From Gnetum montanum (taxonomy: Eukaryota; Streptophyta; Gnetopsida; Gnetales; Gnetaceae): a stretch of 64,000 nt of DNA. The position numbers and the translations under genes are program-made. This document shows, piece after piece, positions 53,603 through 64,000 of this stretch. Positions within the stretch are counted from its first letter, which is position 1. Each line of letters starts with the position of its first letter. Under the pieces are notes generated by a model. That model did not search any database. It had not been told where the DNA came from and saw nothing but the letters and a program-made list of their open reading frames with translations. The DNA lies in contig MNCI01009116.1 in the NCBI GenBank assembly GCA_015680685.1, forward strand, positions 108,444-172,443. Direction: 5' to 3'.

Positions 53603-56196
53603 ATGGCACCAAAAGGAAAATACACATAGGAAGCAAGACCGTCTCGACCAAGGGAGAAACGACCTAGAACGGGAAGAGGCCAAGAACATTACCAATAAGA
53701 ACCACTCACAACCCATGCCACAAGTCATCTTAGGAAAGAGGCAAAGTTGGAATCTACGATAGATTCCAAAACCAACAGTAGCAATAGAACACTCCTAGTG
53801 GGATGATGCACTAGCACAACCAGTAAATCTTGAGGTGACCTTGATAGAGACTTGCCTGAATTAAATCAAATCAAGGAAGGTCTAAAAATTGATGCTCCAA
53901 GAGTTAAATTTTGTCCCTTTCCTTGAGCATGCACCAAGAGAAGTGTAGGACTAGCTAAAGGCTTCTCCCATGTGGCCAATCATCACTTCCAATGGGGAGT
54001 GGTACATGGGAGAGACATTTTTATTTTGGAACAACAAGTAGCCTAGATCAATGATGAAAATCAATAACATCTCAGTGTCCTACTTGGCGCAAGCCATTGC
54101 TATAGTGCTTGGATTGTCCAAAATAGGGGCAAACCTTATTGATATCCCAATGCACGTGGATCCCAGCATAAAGAAAAAATCGGTTTAGCAGTGCTATGGT
54201 GTCAACTGCAAGGAGCTTGGTGCACTCACACTAGTAGAGAGGATACACTACAAGATGATGGCCTTTTACCTCAATCCCATGGTGAGGCCAAGCAAAATCA
54301 CCGCATTCTCTACCCAAGCATGCACTACTCTAGTTGGAAGATTCCCTGTCAACCTTCCATAACCAATCTATCCAAAGATGGAGAAGTGCTTTAAAGAAAA
54401 TAAACATGGAAGGAAGACACTCTCCTTCCCATGCCTCATCAGGAAACTCTATCAAAGGGGAGGAATAGTATGTTACACCAATGATACTATCAGGACTGTT
54501 CTGGTCAGCAACTGGGCAGAAATGATGAAGGATATGATGCCTACAACCACTATCCAAGAAGAGGAGCAACGACCATCACCTCCACTTACCACTCAAACAA
54601 CTGTGCCATACATCATTACAACTGCCCAATGGTTGTGTGAATATAAAGAATGACTCTTAAGTGAACAAGAGCAATGAGCAGGCACGAGTGGTGGGGACCC
54701 ATCCATATATAGACTAGCCATGAGTCATCTTAATGAGATAGCCCAAATGATCAACTTGATGGTTGAGGGTGGATCCATTTTCTTGGTCCAAAGAACCTAG
54801 TTTCCTCCAAGGTCAAATCTGAGTGCTAGAGAGGTTATAGTATCTCTCACAGAATAATAGTCACTCCTAGAAATCTCTGGAAACACTATGACCTTGTTGG
54901 TATGCCTTGAAAAGGATGAAGGAGCAACTATTTTGGTGATGCAGCACTAGGGGTAGGAGACGATAGTAGAAGTGGTCACTGACCAGATTGCTAAAACACT
55001 TAATGCACTTGTGACATCTATACTGGATGTCACTACACTTAAAGATGTGCAAATGTCCACAGGAACTACAGGTGATAGAATAAACGTAGCATAGCATGAA
55101 GAACTACTAGACCGACTGGTGGGAACCAGGCAACCACTTTCGGATGTCTTTAACCTTCCGAATAGTATTACAGGAACCTAGTTGGAGTTGCTTGAGATAA
55201 GGAACAAGAATATCATGTTGGAGGGGCAACTTCAAACAGCTAAGGAGCAGAATGAATGCGTGGCTACGAAAGTTGTTGAATTAAGAGCCTAGATTGCTAA
55301 CCTCGAATTCCTCAACCCAACATTGACAAAAGATGAAGCTATGGAACAGCTTCACACTAAATTGAAAGGGGTTGAGGGTGCAATGGAGATGACAATGTTT
55401 GATCCTTAGTAGAGGCCACATAGCATAGCATTTAGAAGGCCTTGGATTAGGCTTGCTGGGAGAACGTGTAATTGCCGCTAAGAACCATTGCCTATGGGAT
55501 GTTGATGCACACAATCAATAATTAATTGATTTCATCTATCAACATTAGGAGCAACTAGCCAAAGCAAACACAAAACTGAGGAGATTGGCAATAGAAAATA
55601 GAACCTCTTCATGGAGGAGGTGCATGCCCTACACTGGAAAACTGTAATTGAAGTAGCTGCTTGGAAATCAAAGGCTCTCAAATTTGAGAGAGTTAAGGAT
55701 CATTATGGAGAGTAGGTCAGTCTACAAAAGGAAGTAAATAAAAAATATATTCAATTGGTGAAGGTAAAAATAAATGAAGCCCTCCAACAACTCTAGTAAG
55801 GTAGAGAAGTTTGGCAACCCATCATTGATGGGATAGATGCCTATAACAAGATGAAAATTTGCACAAAGAAGTTTTTAGATCAAGAAGATAGTAGAATATA
55901 TGGAGCTTCCCAATCTCTGTTATGCAGACCTAGCCATGTTGACTACCATATGGCTACAGTCAAAGCTTCAGAAAATAGGTGGCCAGCTTGTACTTGTTAT
56001 ATGAGGCTAAGTTCATGCATCACAAAGACACCAAGCAGAAGCTTGCAATGGCAAATGCTAAACTCAAAGTTCTCAAGGCATGATTCACTAATCAAAAATC
56101 AACTACTGAGCACCTGGCCAAGAGGATGAATGACTACTAGAAGCTATAAAATGCAGTTAGGGCATTCGACATCGAACACAAATATCTCATTGCCTA
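53603..56196 (+). pseudogene. ORF3 of H3 (3' end removed by R)
   Basis: The ATG follows CACAG. Basic N-terminus; PF20167-like region with Pro-Met-Trp-Pro-Ile (about 53968), Gly-Glu-Thr-Phe (about 54011), and Leu-Ser-Phe-Pro-Cys-Leu-Ile-Arg-Lys-Leu-Tyr-Gln-Arg-Gly-Gly-Ile (54420-54467). Coiled-coil-type sequence runs from about 55100 to 56190. The frame is interrupted by TAG stops and indels. Homology to E2 ends at 56196, where the LTR of R begins; about 100 C-terminal codons are cut off. Confidence 0.65.
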
Positions 56197-57770
56197 TGTA
56201 CTGACCTAAATCGTCAGTGTAAGGCTAGAAGGGAAACAAACACCGAGAGATTGTCAGGCAGCCACAGCTGACCCTGCCTTCACCCAAGGGCAAGCTGGAA
56301 AAGTAAACGAAGGTAGAGTGCCTTGGATGGTTTGCACGCAAATCAACCAAGGACTTCCCCGAGTGTAAGCTACGGCTAGTGCTGGGGTTATCGTAAACGA
56401 GATGTAAACGGAATGTAAACAATGATACGAAATGTAAATAAAGCATACTAAGTTATGAATAAAGCATAAACAAAGTTATATTTGTAAAGTATAAATAGAA
56501 GTAAACAATGTAAATGGGAGGCAATAATGAAACTATATTGTATTGTTTCAAACAGGAATATGCACCAATCAAAGCGTAGTTGCACAAGTGTGGATGGCAA
56601 GTCAAATGCCTAACCCTAGAATGATATGACACGATGATGCGATGATGAAATGAGATGAACGTGAAGAAAACTTGGAAGCCAAAAATTAGATGTGCTGAGC
56701 ACCCAAGGATTGCAAGTTCTTTCCTCCTTCAGAATTGTTAATCTCTCCAATCTTTTCCTCTTTCCATCTTCTTCTTCTCTTTCTTGCCTCTTTCTTGTTG
56801 CCTCCTCTAGTTTGTGTGAATTGATAGGGTATTTATAGGGTTGGGCTAGGGTTTGGCTAGGGTTTTCTTTGACTAGGTTCAATGTATTTTACAATTTGTG
56901 GTTCATTCAATCCCATAAAAAAAATACAAATTAGAAATACAAGCTCTCAAGCGATAAAAAAAATTTAAAAAATTTCAAAGGATTAGCTCCAACTCTGGCC
57001 TGCTTGGAAAAATTATATTTCTTTTTTTTTTGCTGAATATTTGGCCTGATTTTGCATGGGCTTTCATATCCCTTTGCCATTTTACAGATTTCTTGAAAAA
57101 GAAAATCAAGAAGGATTAACACCGCCTCGCTTGTCTAGTATCCAGCGTGACTTGCAGTGTGACCTCCAAAACTTGCAATTTTGAGCTAAAATCTGGAATT
57201 TCTAAAGGCTGGGACCCATAGTTATCAATAGTGGACCTTGAGGACGACTTACACCCTTAAAATCAAGTCATTTTGGCTCAATTTTGGGGCTCTAAAAGCT
57301 GGTGACGCTGATCCTTACACTATGCAGTGTCTGAAAAAGTAACCCTAGCGTCACCAAGTCAAAATGGCACATTTGATGCCCTAATCTTAATTTTCTAGAG
57401 GCTAGGAGCTGCTAGGGACCTTGGTGAAGGTCATGGGTGGTCCTTGTGCTTGATTTCGGCCTGTTTGAACTCAATTTTGGGGCTCCAAAAGTTGGTGACG
57501 CTGATCCTTACGTTGTGCAGCGTCTGAAAAAGTAACCAAAGTGTACTTAGCCAAAACCAAACATTTTGAACTTGAAACTTTTGATTCTGGATGCTAGAAG
57601 TTGGTGCATTCACCTATGGGCCCTGGGGGAACCTTGCCTGTTGAATTATGGACCATCGGGGGCTGTTTCGGAGGCCTCCAAGTTTGGTCACGCTGTACTC
57701 ATGTTGGGCAGCAGCATGACTTAGCTTGATTCTTGTCTAAAAGTGCTAGGCCAAAATTAGTGGTGTTTCA
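56197..57770 (-). repeat. 3' LTR of R (1,574 bp)
   Basis: Plus strand TGTACTGACC to GTGTTTCA (minus TGAAACACC...GTCAGTACA), placed by the polypurine tract at one end and loss of H3 homology at the other. Minus-strand TATAAATA (plus TATTTATA 56830-56837) gives a U3 of about 930 bp. U3 contains repeats at 57277-57344 and 57470-57537. The candidate target duplication is GCCTA (56192-56196); the partner is outside the window. Confidence 0.75.
57277..57537. repeat. 68-bp direct repeats, about 193 bp apart, in U3 of R
   Basis: 57277-57344 and 57470-57537 share CTCAATTTTGGGGCTC, GGTGACGCTGATCCTTAC and GTCTGAAAAAGTAACC with few changes. Weaker relatives occur near 57140-57180 and 57680-57720 (GACTT, CAGCGTGACTT-like words), suggesting an older ~200-bp periodicity. 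Confidence 0.75.
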
Positions 57771-57784
57771 TTGGCCCCTCTTTG
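57771..57784 (-). other. Polypurine tract of R
   Basis: The minus strand reads CAAAGAGGGGCCAA immediately before the TGAAACACC LTR start. Confidence 0.75.
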
Positions 57785-59139
57785 TTGATGTCTGGAGGAA
57801 TCCACCCAAGAGGCATCGACAAAGAAGTACAAAACACCATGCGTAATAAAGCATCAAACATTAACCGTCAGCCCTTGGCTGGGTGTCATTGCACCATTTT
57901 CAAAACTACATGGGATTGAGGAAATGTGGTTCAAGATGCAAGGGAATCGGTTGTAACCAGGGAAGCTAGGAGGTTAAGGGCGATGATTGCTACTAGGATT
58001 TGTGGTAGAGGAATGCTCTCTTGTGCACAAGTTATGTCATTGGTCCTTGTCAACAGCTGGGTTTTTAGCAGACTCGGAACCAAGACATAAGAGGTGCGTT
58101 CTTTGAAGAAACAGGACTCTTATAGAGTATTTGCAGGGCCCATTGTAAACAGCCAAAGCCACGCAATGATGTGCAACATGGTCTCTTTGAGACAGAAGTG
58201 TAACTATAAGACAACTGCCTTCTCGCTTGGGGCTTGTATGAGAATGGCCAATAGTCTTTTGTTTATTATGTCAACGGGGTCTTGAAGACCTTTTCCATGC
58301 ATTTTGCTCTTTGACCTTTTTTTCTTTTCTTTTTCTTTTCTTGTTTTCTTTTTTTGTATTTAATATTTTTGAAAGAGCTTGCTTTTTGTGTCGTGCTCGT
58401 GTTTGAGCACTTACATTTTGCATCATGTACTGTGTATCATGTTTTGCATTGCAACTGCTTAAAGAGTTACAGTGTGCAATAGTGTATCAAGAGTTTTGAG
58501 GTGAGCAGAATGTATCAGGGGGGTGTAATTGAATAGGCTAAGGGGAGCATCATGGGGAAATAGGGGATGCATCAGGAGTCGAGAATGTGCTTATGAATGG
58601 ATTGATTAACTCAATCGCGTGCGTCAGGAAAAACATGATACCTTGTTGTCATGATGAAGTGCATCTATGCATGAACGCCTCAGAAGTGTCATCCTACAAA
58701 CACAACCCCAAGAAGACAAGAAAACCACAGATGAAATAGTTAGCTAAACACTTTAAACAAGGAGATGGAGTCACCATGTGCAAATTTCAAAGCAGATAGA
58801 ATCATGAACAACATCAGTTTCATTAGGCCCCATGAGATGAATCATGCAACAAGTCTTTGTGAAACAGGCACAGCCAACTGCAACAGATCTTTTCAAATTT
58901 TGTCTGGTCATCGATGATGTCACTAGTTTATAGTCTTAGCGGACTGTTGTGGATTAGTTTCACGTCATAACCCCTTGGATGGTGCTAGTTTAGCATCATG
59001 GCAGATGGTGCATTGCTAGTTTATAGTCATAGTAGACTGTGAAGAGGCAAACTAGTTTATAGTCTTAGTGGACTCTAGATGCTAGTTTCATGTCATGGCG
59101 AACAAACGTAGCAGTTTAGTGTCATACTGGACATGTCTC
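57785..59139 (-). other. 3' untranslated region of R, LTR-proximal part
   Basis: No convincing coding frame. A pyrimidine-rich T/C tract lies at 58310-58360. From 58930 a loose repeated phrase (CTAGTTTATAGTC...GGACT) recurs about every 40-60 bp. Confidence 0.6.
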
Positions 59140-59475
59140 TGTGGTATCAATTTTAGGTCATGATCCAGGATTATTCTATGGTAATAGTTTTAAGTCATGA
59201 TCAAGGACTGTTCTGTGGTATCTATTTTAAGTCATGATCTAGGACTTTTCTGTAGTATCAGTTTTAAGTCATGATTCAGGATTGTTCTGTGGTATCTATT
59301 TTAAGTCATGATGCCAGGACTATTCTGTGGTATCAGGTTTAAGTCATGATCCAGGACTTCTCTATGGTATCAGTTTTAAGTCATGATGTCATGACTATTC
59401 TGCGATATCAGTTTTAAGTCATGATCCAGGACTTTTCTGTGGTATCAATTTTAAGTTATGATCCAGGACTATTCT
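59140..59475. repeat. Tandem array of ~37-bp units (about nine copies)
   Basis: The unit is TGTGGTATCAGTTTTAAGTC followed by ATGATCCAGGACTTTTC, with 5-15 percent differences and occasional indels between copies. It lies in the 3' UTR of R. Confidence 0.85.
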
Positions 59476-60103
59476 GTGCCAGTTTATAGTCATAGCGGAC
59501 TAATGCTTACCTTGCTTGTGTAAAGTGTGATGCTACATGCATGGTCATGCTGTGTATCTGCAAGATCCTATAAAAAAATCAACTAGAAAGAAAACAACGT
59601 CAAGCGATACCATGTTGTACATAGATTTGGAATGTATGAATGAAAGAAAAGCAATGCAAAAAAGTGATAGTTTTAGGCCATTCCGGGCTATAAGCTAGTT
59701 TAAGGCCTTTTCGGGCCATGTATTTCTGTAGTTTTATGTTTTTTTTATTGTTTTTCTTTGTTTTCTAGAGTATATGTGTCCACCTAAATGTAACATAAAT
59801 TTCTAAAGTGTAAAGCAAGATGTAAGGTAAATACTTGGAAAAGAAAGCAATGACCATGCAAGAATTTAAATCGTAAGTTGTAACTTGTAAGCGAAAATTC
59901 AATGTAAGATGACAGGAGTTTGTAAATCTGTAATTTATTGGCTCTATTTTAAAGCCATTTCGAGCTTGGTACATTAGTTTAAAGTCTTGATGGATTGTTG
60001 CATCTGTTGTTAAAAAAAGGATTACCAGTTTTATGCCATGGTGGTCCAAAGGTAGTAACGTTTTCAAGAAGTTTTAAATGGAACCGGCCATTTCTGATCG
60101 TGG
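59476..60103 (-). other. Diverged repeat-like part of the R 3' UTR between the two arrays
   Basis: No gene is seen. Single or paired copies of AGTTTAAGGCC..TCGGGCC and AGTTTAAAGTC (about 59667-59720 and 59940-60050) resemble the units of both arrays. Confidence 0.55.
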
Positions 60104-60655
60104 CTAGTTTAATGTCATTGTAGACAGTTTGTAGTTTAACGTCATTTCGGACAGTTCGTAGTTTAACGTCATTTCAGACAGTTTGTAGTTTAACATCATT
60201 TCAGATAGTTTGTAGTTTAACGCCATTTTGAACAGTTTGTAGTTTAACGTCATTTTGGACAGTTCGTAGTTTAACGTCATTTCGGACAGTTTGTAATTTA
60301 ACGTCATTTCGGACAGTTCGTAATTTAACGTCATTTCGGATAGTTCCTAGTTTAACGTCATTTCGGATAGTTCGTAGTTTAACGTCATTTCAGACAGTTC
60401 GTAGTTTAACATCATTTAACGTCATTTCGGATAGTTCGTAGTTTAACATCATTTTGGACAGTTTGTAGTTTAATGTCATTTCAGACAGTTCGTAGTTTAA
60501 CATCATTTCGGACAGTTCGTAGTTTAACGTCATTTCGGACAGTTTGTAGTTTAACATCGTTTCAGACAATTCATAGTTTAACGTCATTTCAGACAATTCG
60601 TAGTTTAACATCATTTCGGACAGTTCGTAGTTTAACGTCGTTTCGAACAGTTTGT
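60104..60655. repeat. Tandem array of 27-bp units (about twenty copies)
   Basis: The unit is GTAGTTTAACGTCATTTCGG followed by ACAGTTC. A shortened unit near 60412-60425 shifts phase. Because 27 is a multiple of 3 the array is open in several frames on both strands, giving 9-residue periodic frames (minus: Met-Thr-Leu-Asn-Tyr-Glu-Leu-Ser-Glu); this is a by-product and not evidence for a protein. It begins about 220 bp after the protease. Confidence 0.9.
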
Positions 60656-60879
60656 ATCATTCGTTCTAGTTGTTGAGTTGCCTCTTGATCTTTTGTAACT
60701 TAACGTGTGGTGCTGGGTGTATGGGTATGATCTTATATTTACCTTCCTTTTCATCAATGATGTCAAAGGGTAGTTCTAACCAAGAAACATCAACAGGAAT
60801 GGCTCCTATGTCTGTCTTCTTTTGTTTCTTCAGTGCTAGTTGGATTGTGAGCCAATGTTGGGTTCACGTTCTGATATAT

Positions 60880-61380
60880 GTTCATGGTTTCTTGTTTAGG
60901 CTTAACGAACTCAATTTTTGACCCTTGACCTACCTCAAGGTATGAGGAAGTGATCGATGGTGTTGTATCCCCATGTATGATAATCCCACCACCCTCGTAA
61001 GGTAGATGTATCTCCTGATGGATTGGTGAAGATACGGCTTTAAGTTGAGCTAGTCAAGGATGTCCTAGGATCAGATTAAACCCTGGCATTTCATCAACCA
61101 CTATGAATTCAACTAATGTAGGGAATTGGTCTCTGGCTATGAAATCTAAGATAACCATGCCTTTCACTCCCACACGGGAACCACTGAAGGATCTCAAGAA
61201 AGAGGCTATTGTAGGTTGTACTTGTTCAGTGAGCCCCAATTTTTCGATGATGGAAAAAGGTATTACATTTGTTGTTGCACCATCATCGACATGCACCCTA
61301 CGTATTTTGAAATGATCAACTTGTATTGTTATTAACATAGGGGCCATGGTGATTTCCCCTATTTTCTCATCTAGCTTAAT
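60880..61380 (-). pseudogene. Aspartic protease of R
   Basis: Contains Val-Asp-Asp-Gly-Ala-Thr-Thr-Asn-Val-Ile-Pro (about 61250-61285; retropepsin active-site loop in its Asp-Asp-Gly-Ala form), then Leu-Gly-His-Pro-stop at about 61052 for the usual Leu-Gly-Arg-Pro-Trp, and Leu-Lys-Ala-Val-Ser-Ser-x-x-His-Gln just after. It would release gag products. It follows gag in the same strand with a frame change. No RT follows. Confidence 0.75.
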
Positions 61381-63991
61381 GTCCTTAACGTGGAACTCTA
61401 AGGATGTGGTCTTCGATTCTTGAAGTTGTGGGATAATACTACATAAATAGATGGCTCATCTGCAGGAAGATCCTCACTAACAGGAATTGAAGTTAGCATC
61501 CATACGAGAGCCTCTCGATGTACTGGTGAAGTCATTACTAGGTCATACAAACTTAAAGAAGTATTCTTTTGTTTTAAGGCTTGTGTGACCTGGGTCAATG
61601 CATTTGCTAGGTCTACCATTTGGGACATTCTTATCCGTAGAGATTTGGTCCATTTGACCTAGCATTCGTATTTCATGTGGAGGGGTTTTTACGTTAGTAG
61701 CTGAGAATGCTGGGTTTGGGATATGACTTGTGACTTCATTTTTGTTTTGGTGACTTGTACTAGGCTCATTAACAGACGAACTCATGGGAACGGTGCTTAG
61801 CAGTGTAGGCTTTGGTAGTCCTAATTCGTGTCCATGGTTTTCTCTCTCCATGCTCTCTCTTTTTTCTTTTTCCAAGTGCTCTCTTATTAGCCTATCGGCA
61901 AGATGTTCTCGCAAAGGTCGTCGAGAAGTGAAGGTGGGTTGTGTGCCAAGGTGTTTTAGCACCCAGACCACAAAGGGAATGGGTCGATTTTCAGATAGTA
62001 TGTTTGTTGTTGTGGCAACCGAAGGAGGTATGCGGATGATGAATGGTTTTGACGGTGTGGGGGACGTGCATGTGGGAAAAGGGGTTTGAGGAGATGTTGG
62101 GGTAGGTGTGTTTTTTGAAGGCCTCGGAATCACAAAAGGTCTTCGCGGAACGTCTTGTCTGTTTTCCATATGGATAGTATTAATCACATATGGGGCATCG
62201 TTGGTTTTGGTATTGAGAGGATCCTTGTAAACCCCCATGGATTGGTTTTGAGGCCTTATCGAGTTTGTCTCATCGAACACTACTTCGCCCCCATCTATCA
62301 TGTGTTGTATGTCTTGTTTCAACGCAAAGCAGTGATCAGTCCCATGACCACATCATTGGTGATATTCACAAAACCTATCCAACCTAAAGCCTTTTGGAAT
62401 GGGAGGTTCGTTGGCTGTTGCTAAGGCTGGATTTTTGGCCAATTCGCAAAAGCGATCGTGTCTTTGCAAGGCTGCAAGAGACATTTGTTTGTGTTGAATT
62501 AGCCCAGCCTTTAGAAGTTGATCAAGCAGTTGTGAAGGCTTCATGGGTAATGGTGTGTATTGAGCAGGGTCTTTCCTTTCGAAGGTACGGGCATGACCTG
62601 TGTTGTTGTTTCTATTTGAGGAATTTTCAGGTGTATGAGTGGGTGTGGTTCTTTCATAGTTGTTTGGAATAGCGGGTTGTTTTCCCTCAGCCACTGCTGC
62701 TACCGTTGTTTTGGACTTATCTTTCCTCGTATGTTGGCTCCTAAAAGCTAAGTAGGTTGGGTCATTACTTGTTTATGCTACTTCTTCTATGTCTTTGATT
62801 TGTACGAATGCTTGGCTCAATGTGCGGGCTTTCAGGTAGTAAAGTTTTGACTTAATAAAGTCATTCACGGCTGACTTAAGGATAGTGAGTAAATATGTTT
62901 CGGGGATGGGTTCGTGAAGTTCGTTTAAGGCTGCACTCCACCTTTGGATAAATTTCTATGCTGGCTCTAAAGGTGCTTGTTTAATTTGAATCAAGCTATC
63001 TAATGTGGCTTTAGGTTTTAGATTGTATTTGAAATGGGTGACAAACTGATGCAACAAATTCTCTAAAGAAGATATGGAGCTACGAGGTAAAGATCGGTAC
63101 CAGTCTAAGGCTTTTCCGGTTAAGGACATTGCAAACACTCGCAAAATTACATGGGGCCATGCCTGAAGTTAAAGGCTTTCGATTCTAAATGTCACTAGGT
63201 GGGCATTTGGGTCTCCTTCTCCATTGTACTTGGTCAGTTGAGGTAATGAGACTCCTTTTGGCAAGGTTAAGGGTGGAACTGAGGGGTCAATTATAGAAAT
63301 CTAGTACTTTGACTTCCTCATTGTTCAAATTTTTAAGGCGTTTTAATTCCTTTGCCAAGGAGTGTATCATTTTTTGTATGTTTGCCCATTCTTGGGTGGT
63401 AGGCAAACCCGTGGATTGAGTGGATTGTGGATGATAATGGTTTAATTGTTGCATTCTTTGTGGAAAGGCAGGTTGTTGGGCTAACATTTGTTGTGGTGGG
63501 ATGGTGTTTGGAACTGAGACTACCGATGGAACCCACTGCCCAGCCACAAGTTGTGAGGTAACACCCTGAACATGTTGGGTTGGAGTAATCAATGGTGCTC
63601 CATGGATTTGTACCTGAGGTATGTAATGGGTGGATGTGGAGGTGGGTATGACCGATGGTATTCCAATTACTTGAGGTTGGAAGATTGACCCTGCGTTGGT
63701 TTGGAGGAGTTGTTGGGACTGTACTTGTGGAGGAATGATGGAAGTGGATGCATCAGAGTGGATGCTATTGAGCACGGAAAAGATAGGAATGGAATGGAAA
63801 ACAGGTCCTTGAGTGTTTGTGGATGAAGAAGGAAACACAGTTTCTTCCAGGAAAGGATGGAATAATGGGTTTGTATGGGCATGGAGGCTAACGGTATGGT
63901 ATGATTCTCCATGTTCAGATTGGGCTGCAAAGTCATCTTCTTCATCTTGAGGCTCTATGGGAGGTAGTTGTAAGGCTTGACTTTTAGCCAT
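61381..63991 (-). pseudogene. gag: gag of R (capsid region, Cys/His motif, proline-rich linkers)
   Basis: The ATG at 63991 opens an acidic, then Pro/Ser/Gln/Val-rich segment of about 235 codons. After a frameshift near 63280 comes the Retrotrans_gag core: Leu-Pro-Gln-Leu-Thr-Lys-Tyr-Asn-Gly-Glu-Gly-Asp-Pro (about 63213-63250), and Leu-Thr-Gly-Lys-Ala-Leu-Asp-Trp-Tyr (about 63096-63122), Phe-Ile-Gln-Arg-Trp. Further on, Arg-Phe-Cys-Glu-Tyr-His ... Cys-Gly-His-Gly-Thr-Asp-His-Cys-Phe-Ala-Leu-Lys (about 62305-62365) is the Cys/His motif typical of plant gypsy gag, followed by Asp-Ile-Gln-His-Met-Ile-Asp. A long Pro/Thr-rich linker leads to the protease. It is broken by few stops (near 63171, 62950, 62352) and so is better preserved than the other family. 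Confidence 0.8.
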
Positions 63992-64000
63992 AAGAAGCTG

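Larger units (their letters stand above)
45590..56196 (+). mobile_element. H3: gypsy element with the most complete gag-pol, ORF3 truncated by R
   Basis: Order: truncated 5' LTR, primer site, gag, pol with all domains, spacer with motif/TATA block, ORF3 up to 56196. The polypurine tract and 3' LTR would lie beyond R, outside the window. Confidence 0.9.
56197..64000 (-). mobile_element. R: different gypsy element, gag-protease with no RT, extends past window end
   Basis: The minus-strand order from 64000 downward is gag, protease, a 27-bp tandem array, a diverged repeat-rich 3' region, polypurine tract and a 1.57 kb 3' LTR. Between protease (ending about 60880) and the 3' LTR (57770) there is no RT, RNase H or integrase. 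LTR and gag are unrelated to the other family. Retrotransposons of the Tat/Ogre group are known to carry tandem repeats in their 3' UTR, which fits; the missing pol makes this copy non-autonomous. The 5' LTR and primer site are outside the window. Confidence 0.8.

Noticed and set aside
60104-60655. CRISPR-like array
   Set aside because: Repeats are directly adjacent with no spacers, and the context is a plant retrotransposon.
60104-60676. Periodic open frames on both strands in the 27-bp array
   Set aside because: A tandem unit of 27 bp without stops is open by construction; the frames shift at the irregular unit near 60412 and are not continuous with the protease.
1-64000. Host protein-coding genes, tRNA or rRNA genes
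   Set aside because: No frame shows non-transposon domains or exon structure, and no cloverleaf or rRNA landmark was recognised; the tRNA-Asp-like words are all retrotransposon primer sites.

Overview
This 64 kb window looks like heterochromatic or intergenic DNA from a plant nuclear genome, probably a flowering plant. It is AT-rich and carries no host gene, rRNA or tRNA that I can support. Nearly all of it is nested, decayed Ty3/gypsy LTR retrotransposons. Most belong to one Athila/Tat-like family, recognised by LTRs with TGATGA...TCATCA ends, a primer-binding site matching plant tRNA-Asp, a G-rich polypurine tract ending in ...GGGGGTA, a gag-pol with Athila-type RT and integrase motifs, and a third ORF (ORF3) of about 940 codons between pol and the 3' LTR.

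Layout. E1 (+, 1-6041) has a gag tail, a spacer, ORF3 and a 3' LTR, but no pol. E2 (+, 6042-11852) has the pol-3' spacer, ORF3 and LTR. 11853-12684 is unassigned. A + LTR with primer site (12685-13664) faces an inverted fragment Q (-, 13683-14634), making a near-palindrome. H1 (+) has its pol end at 14635-16002 and resumes at 20743-21674; it is split by M (-, 16003-20742, gag plus ORF3 remnant, no pol). The LTR at 21675-22560 is shared by H1 and H2. H2 (+, 21675-45589) is split twice in gag, by a 1.39 kb insertion (22808-24194) and by the complete 12.7 kb element N (-, 25377-38122), which has perfect 5-bp target duplications. The H2 3' LTR is fused to a truncated LTR of H3 (+, 45590-56196), the most complete gag-pol. 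H3 ORF3 is cut by R (-, 56197 to beyond 64000), an unrelated gypsy element with gag and protease, no RT, a long LTR and two satellite-like arrays.

How the parts relate. Four copies with ORF3 (E1, E2, N, H3) carry, about 370-500 bp before the ORF3 ATG, a short repeated motif followed by a TATA box. In N and E1 this clearly resembles the element's own LTR U3 promoter. The two lineages that lost ORF3 (M and H1/H2) also lost this block. This suggests ORF3 has its own internal promoter copied from the LTR. A splice-acceptor-like CAG directly before the ATG is a second possible expression route.

All copies are dead by sequence. In-frame stops are mainly TAG at expected CAG or TGG codons. The integrase catalytic Glu is Lys and the protease active-site Gly is Ser in all three pol copies; both changes fall at CHG positions, so methylation-driven deamination is a strong alternative to shared ancestry. 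Sequence gaps are at 19167-19730 and 41204-41366, with single Ns at 6000, 22914 and 23944.
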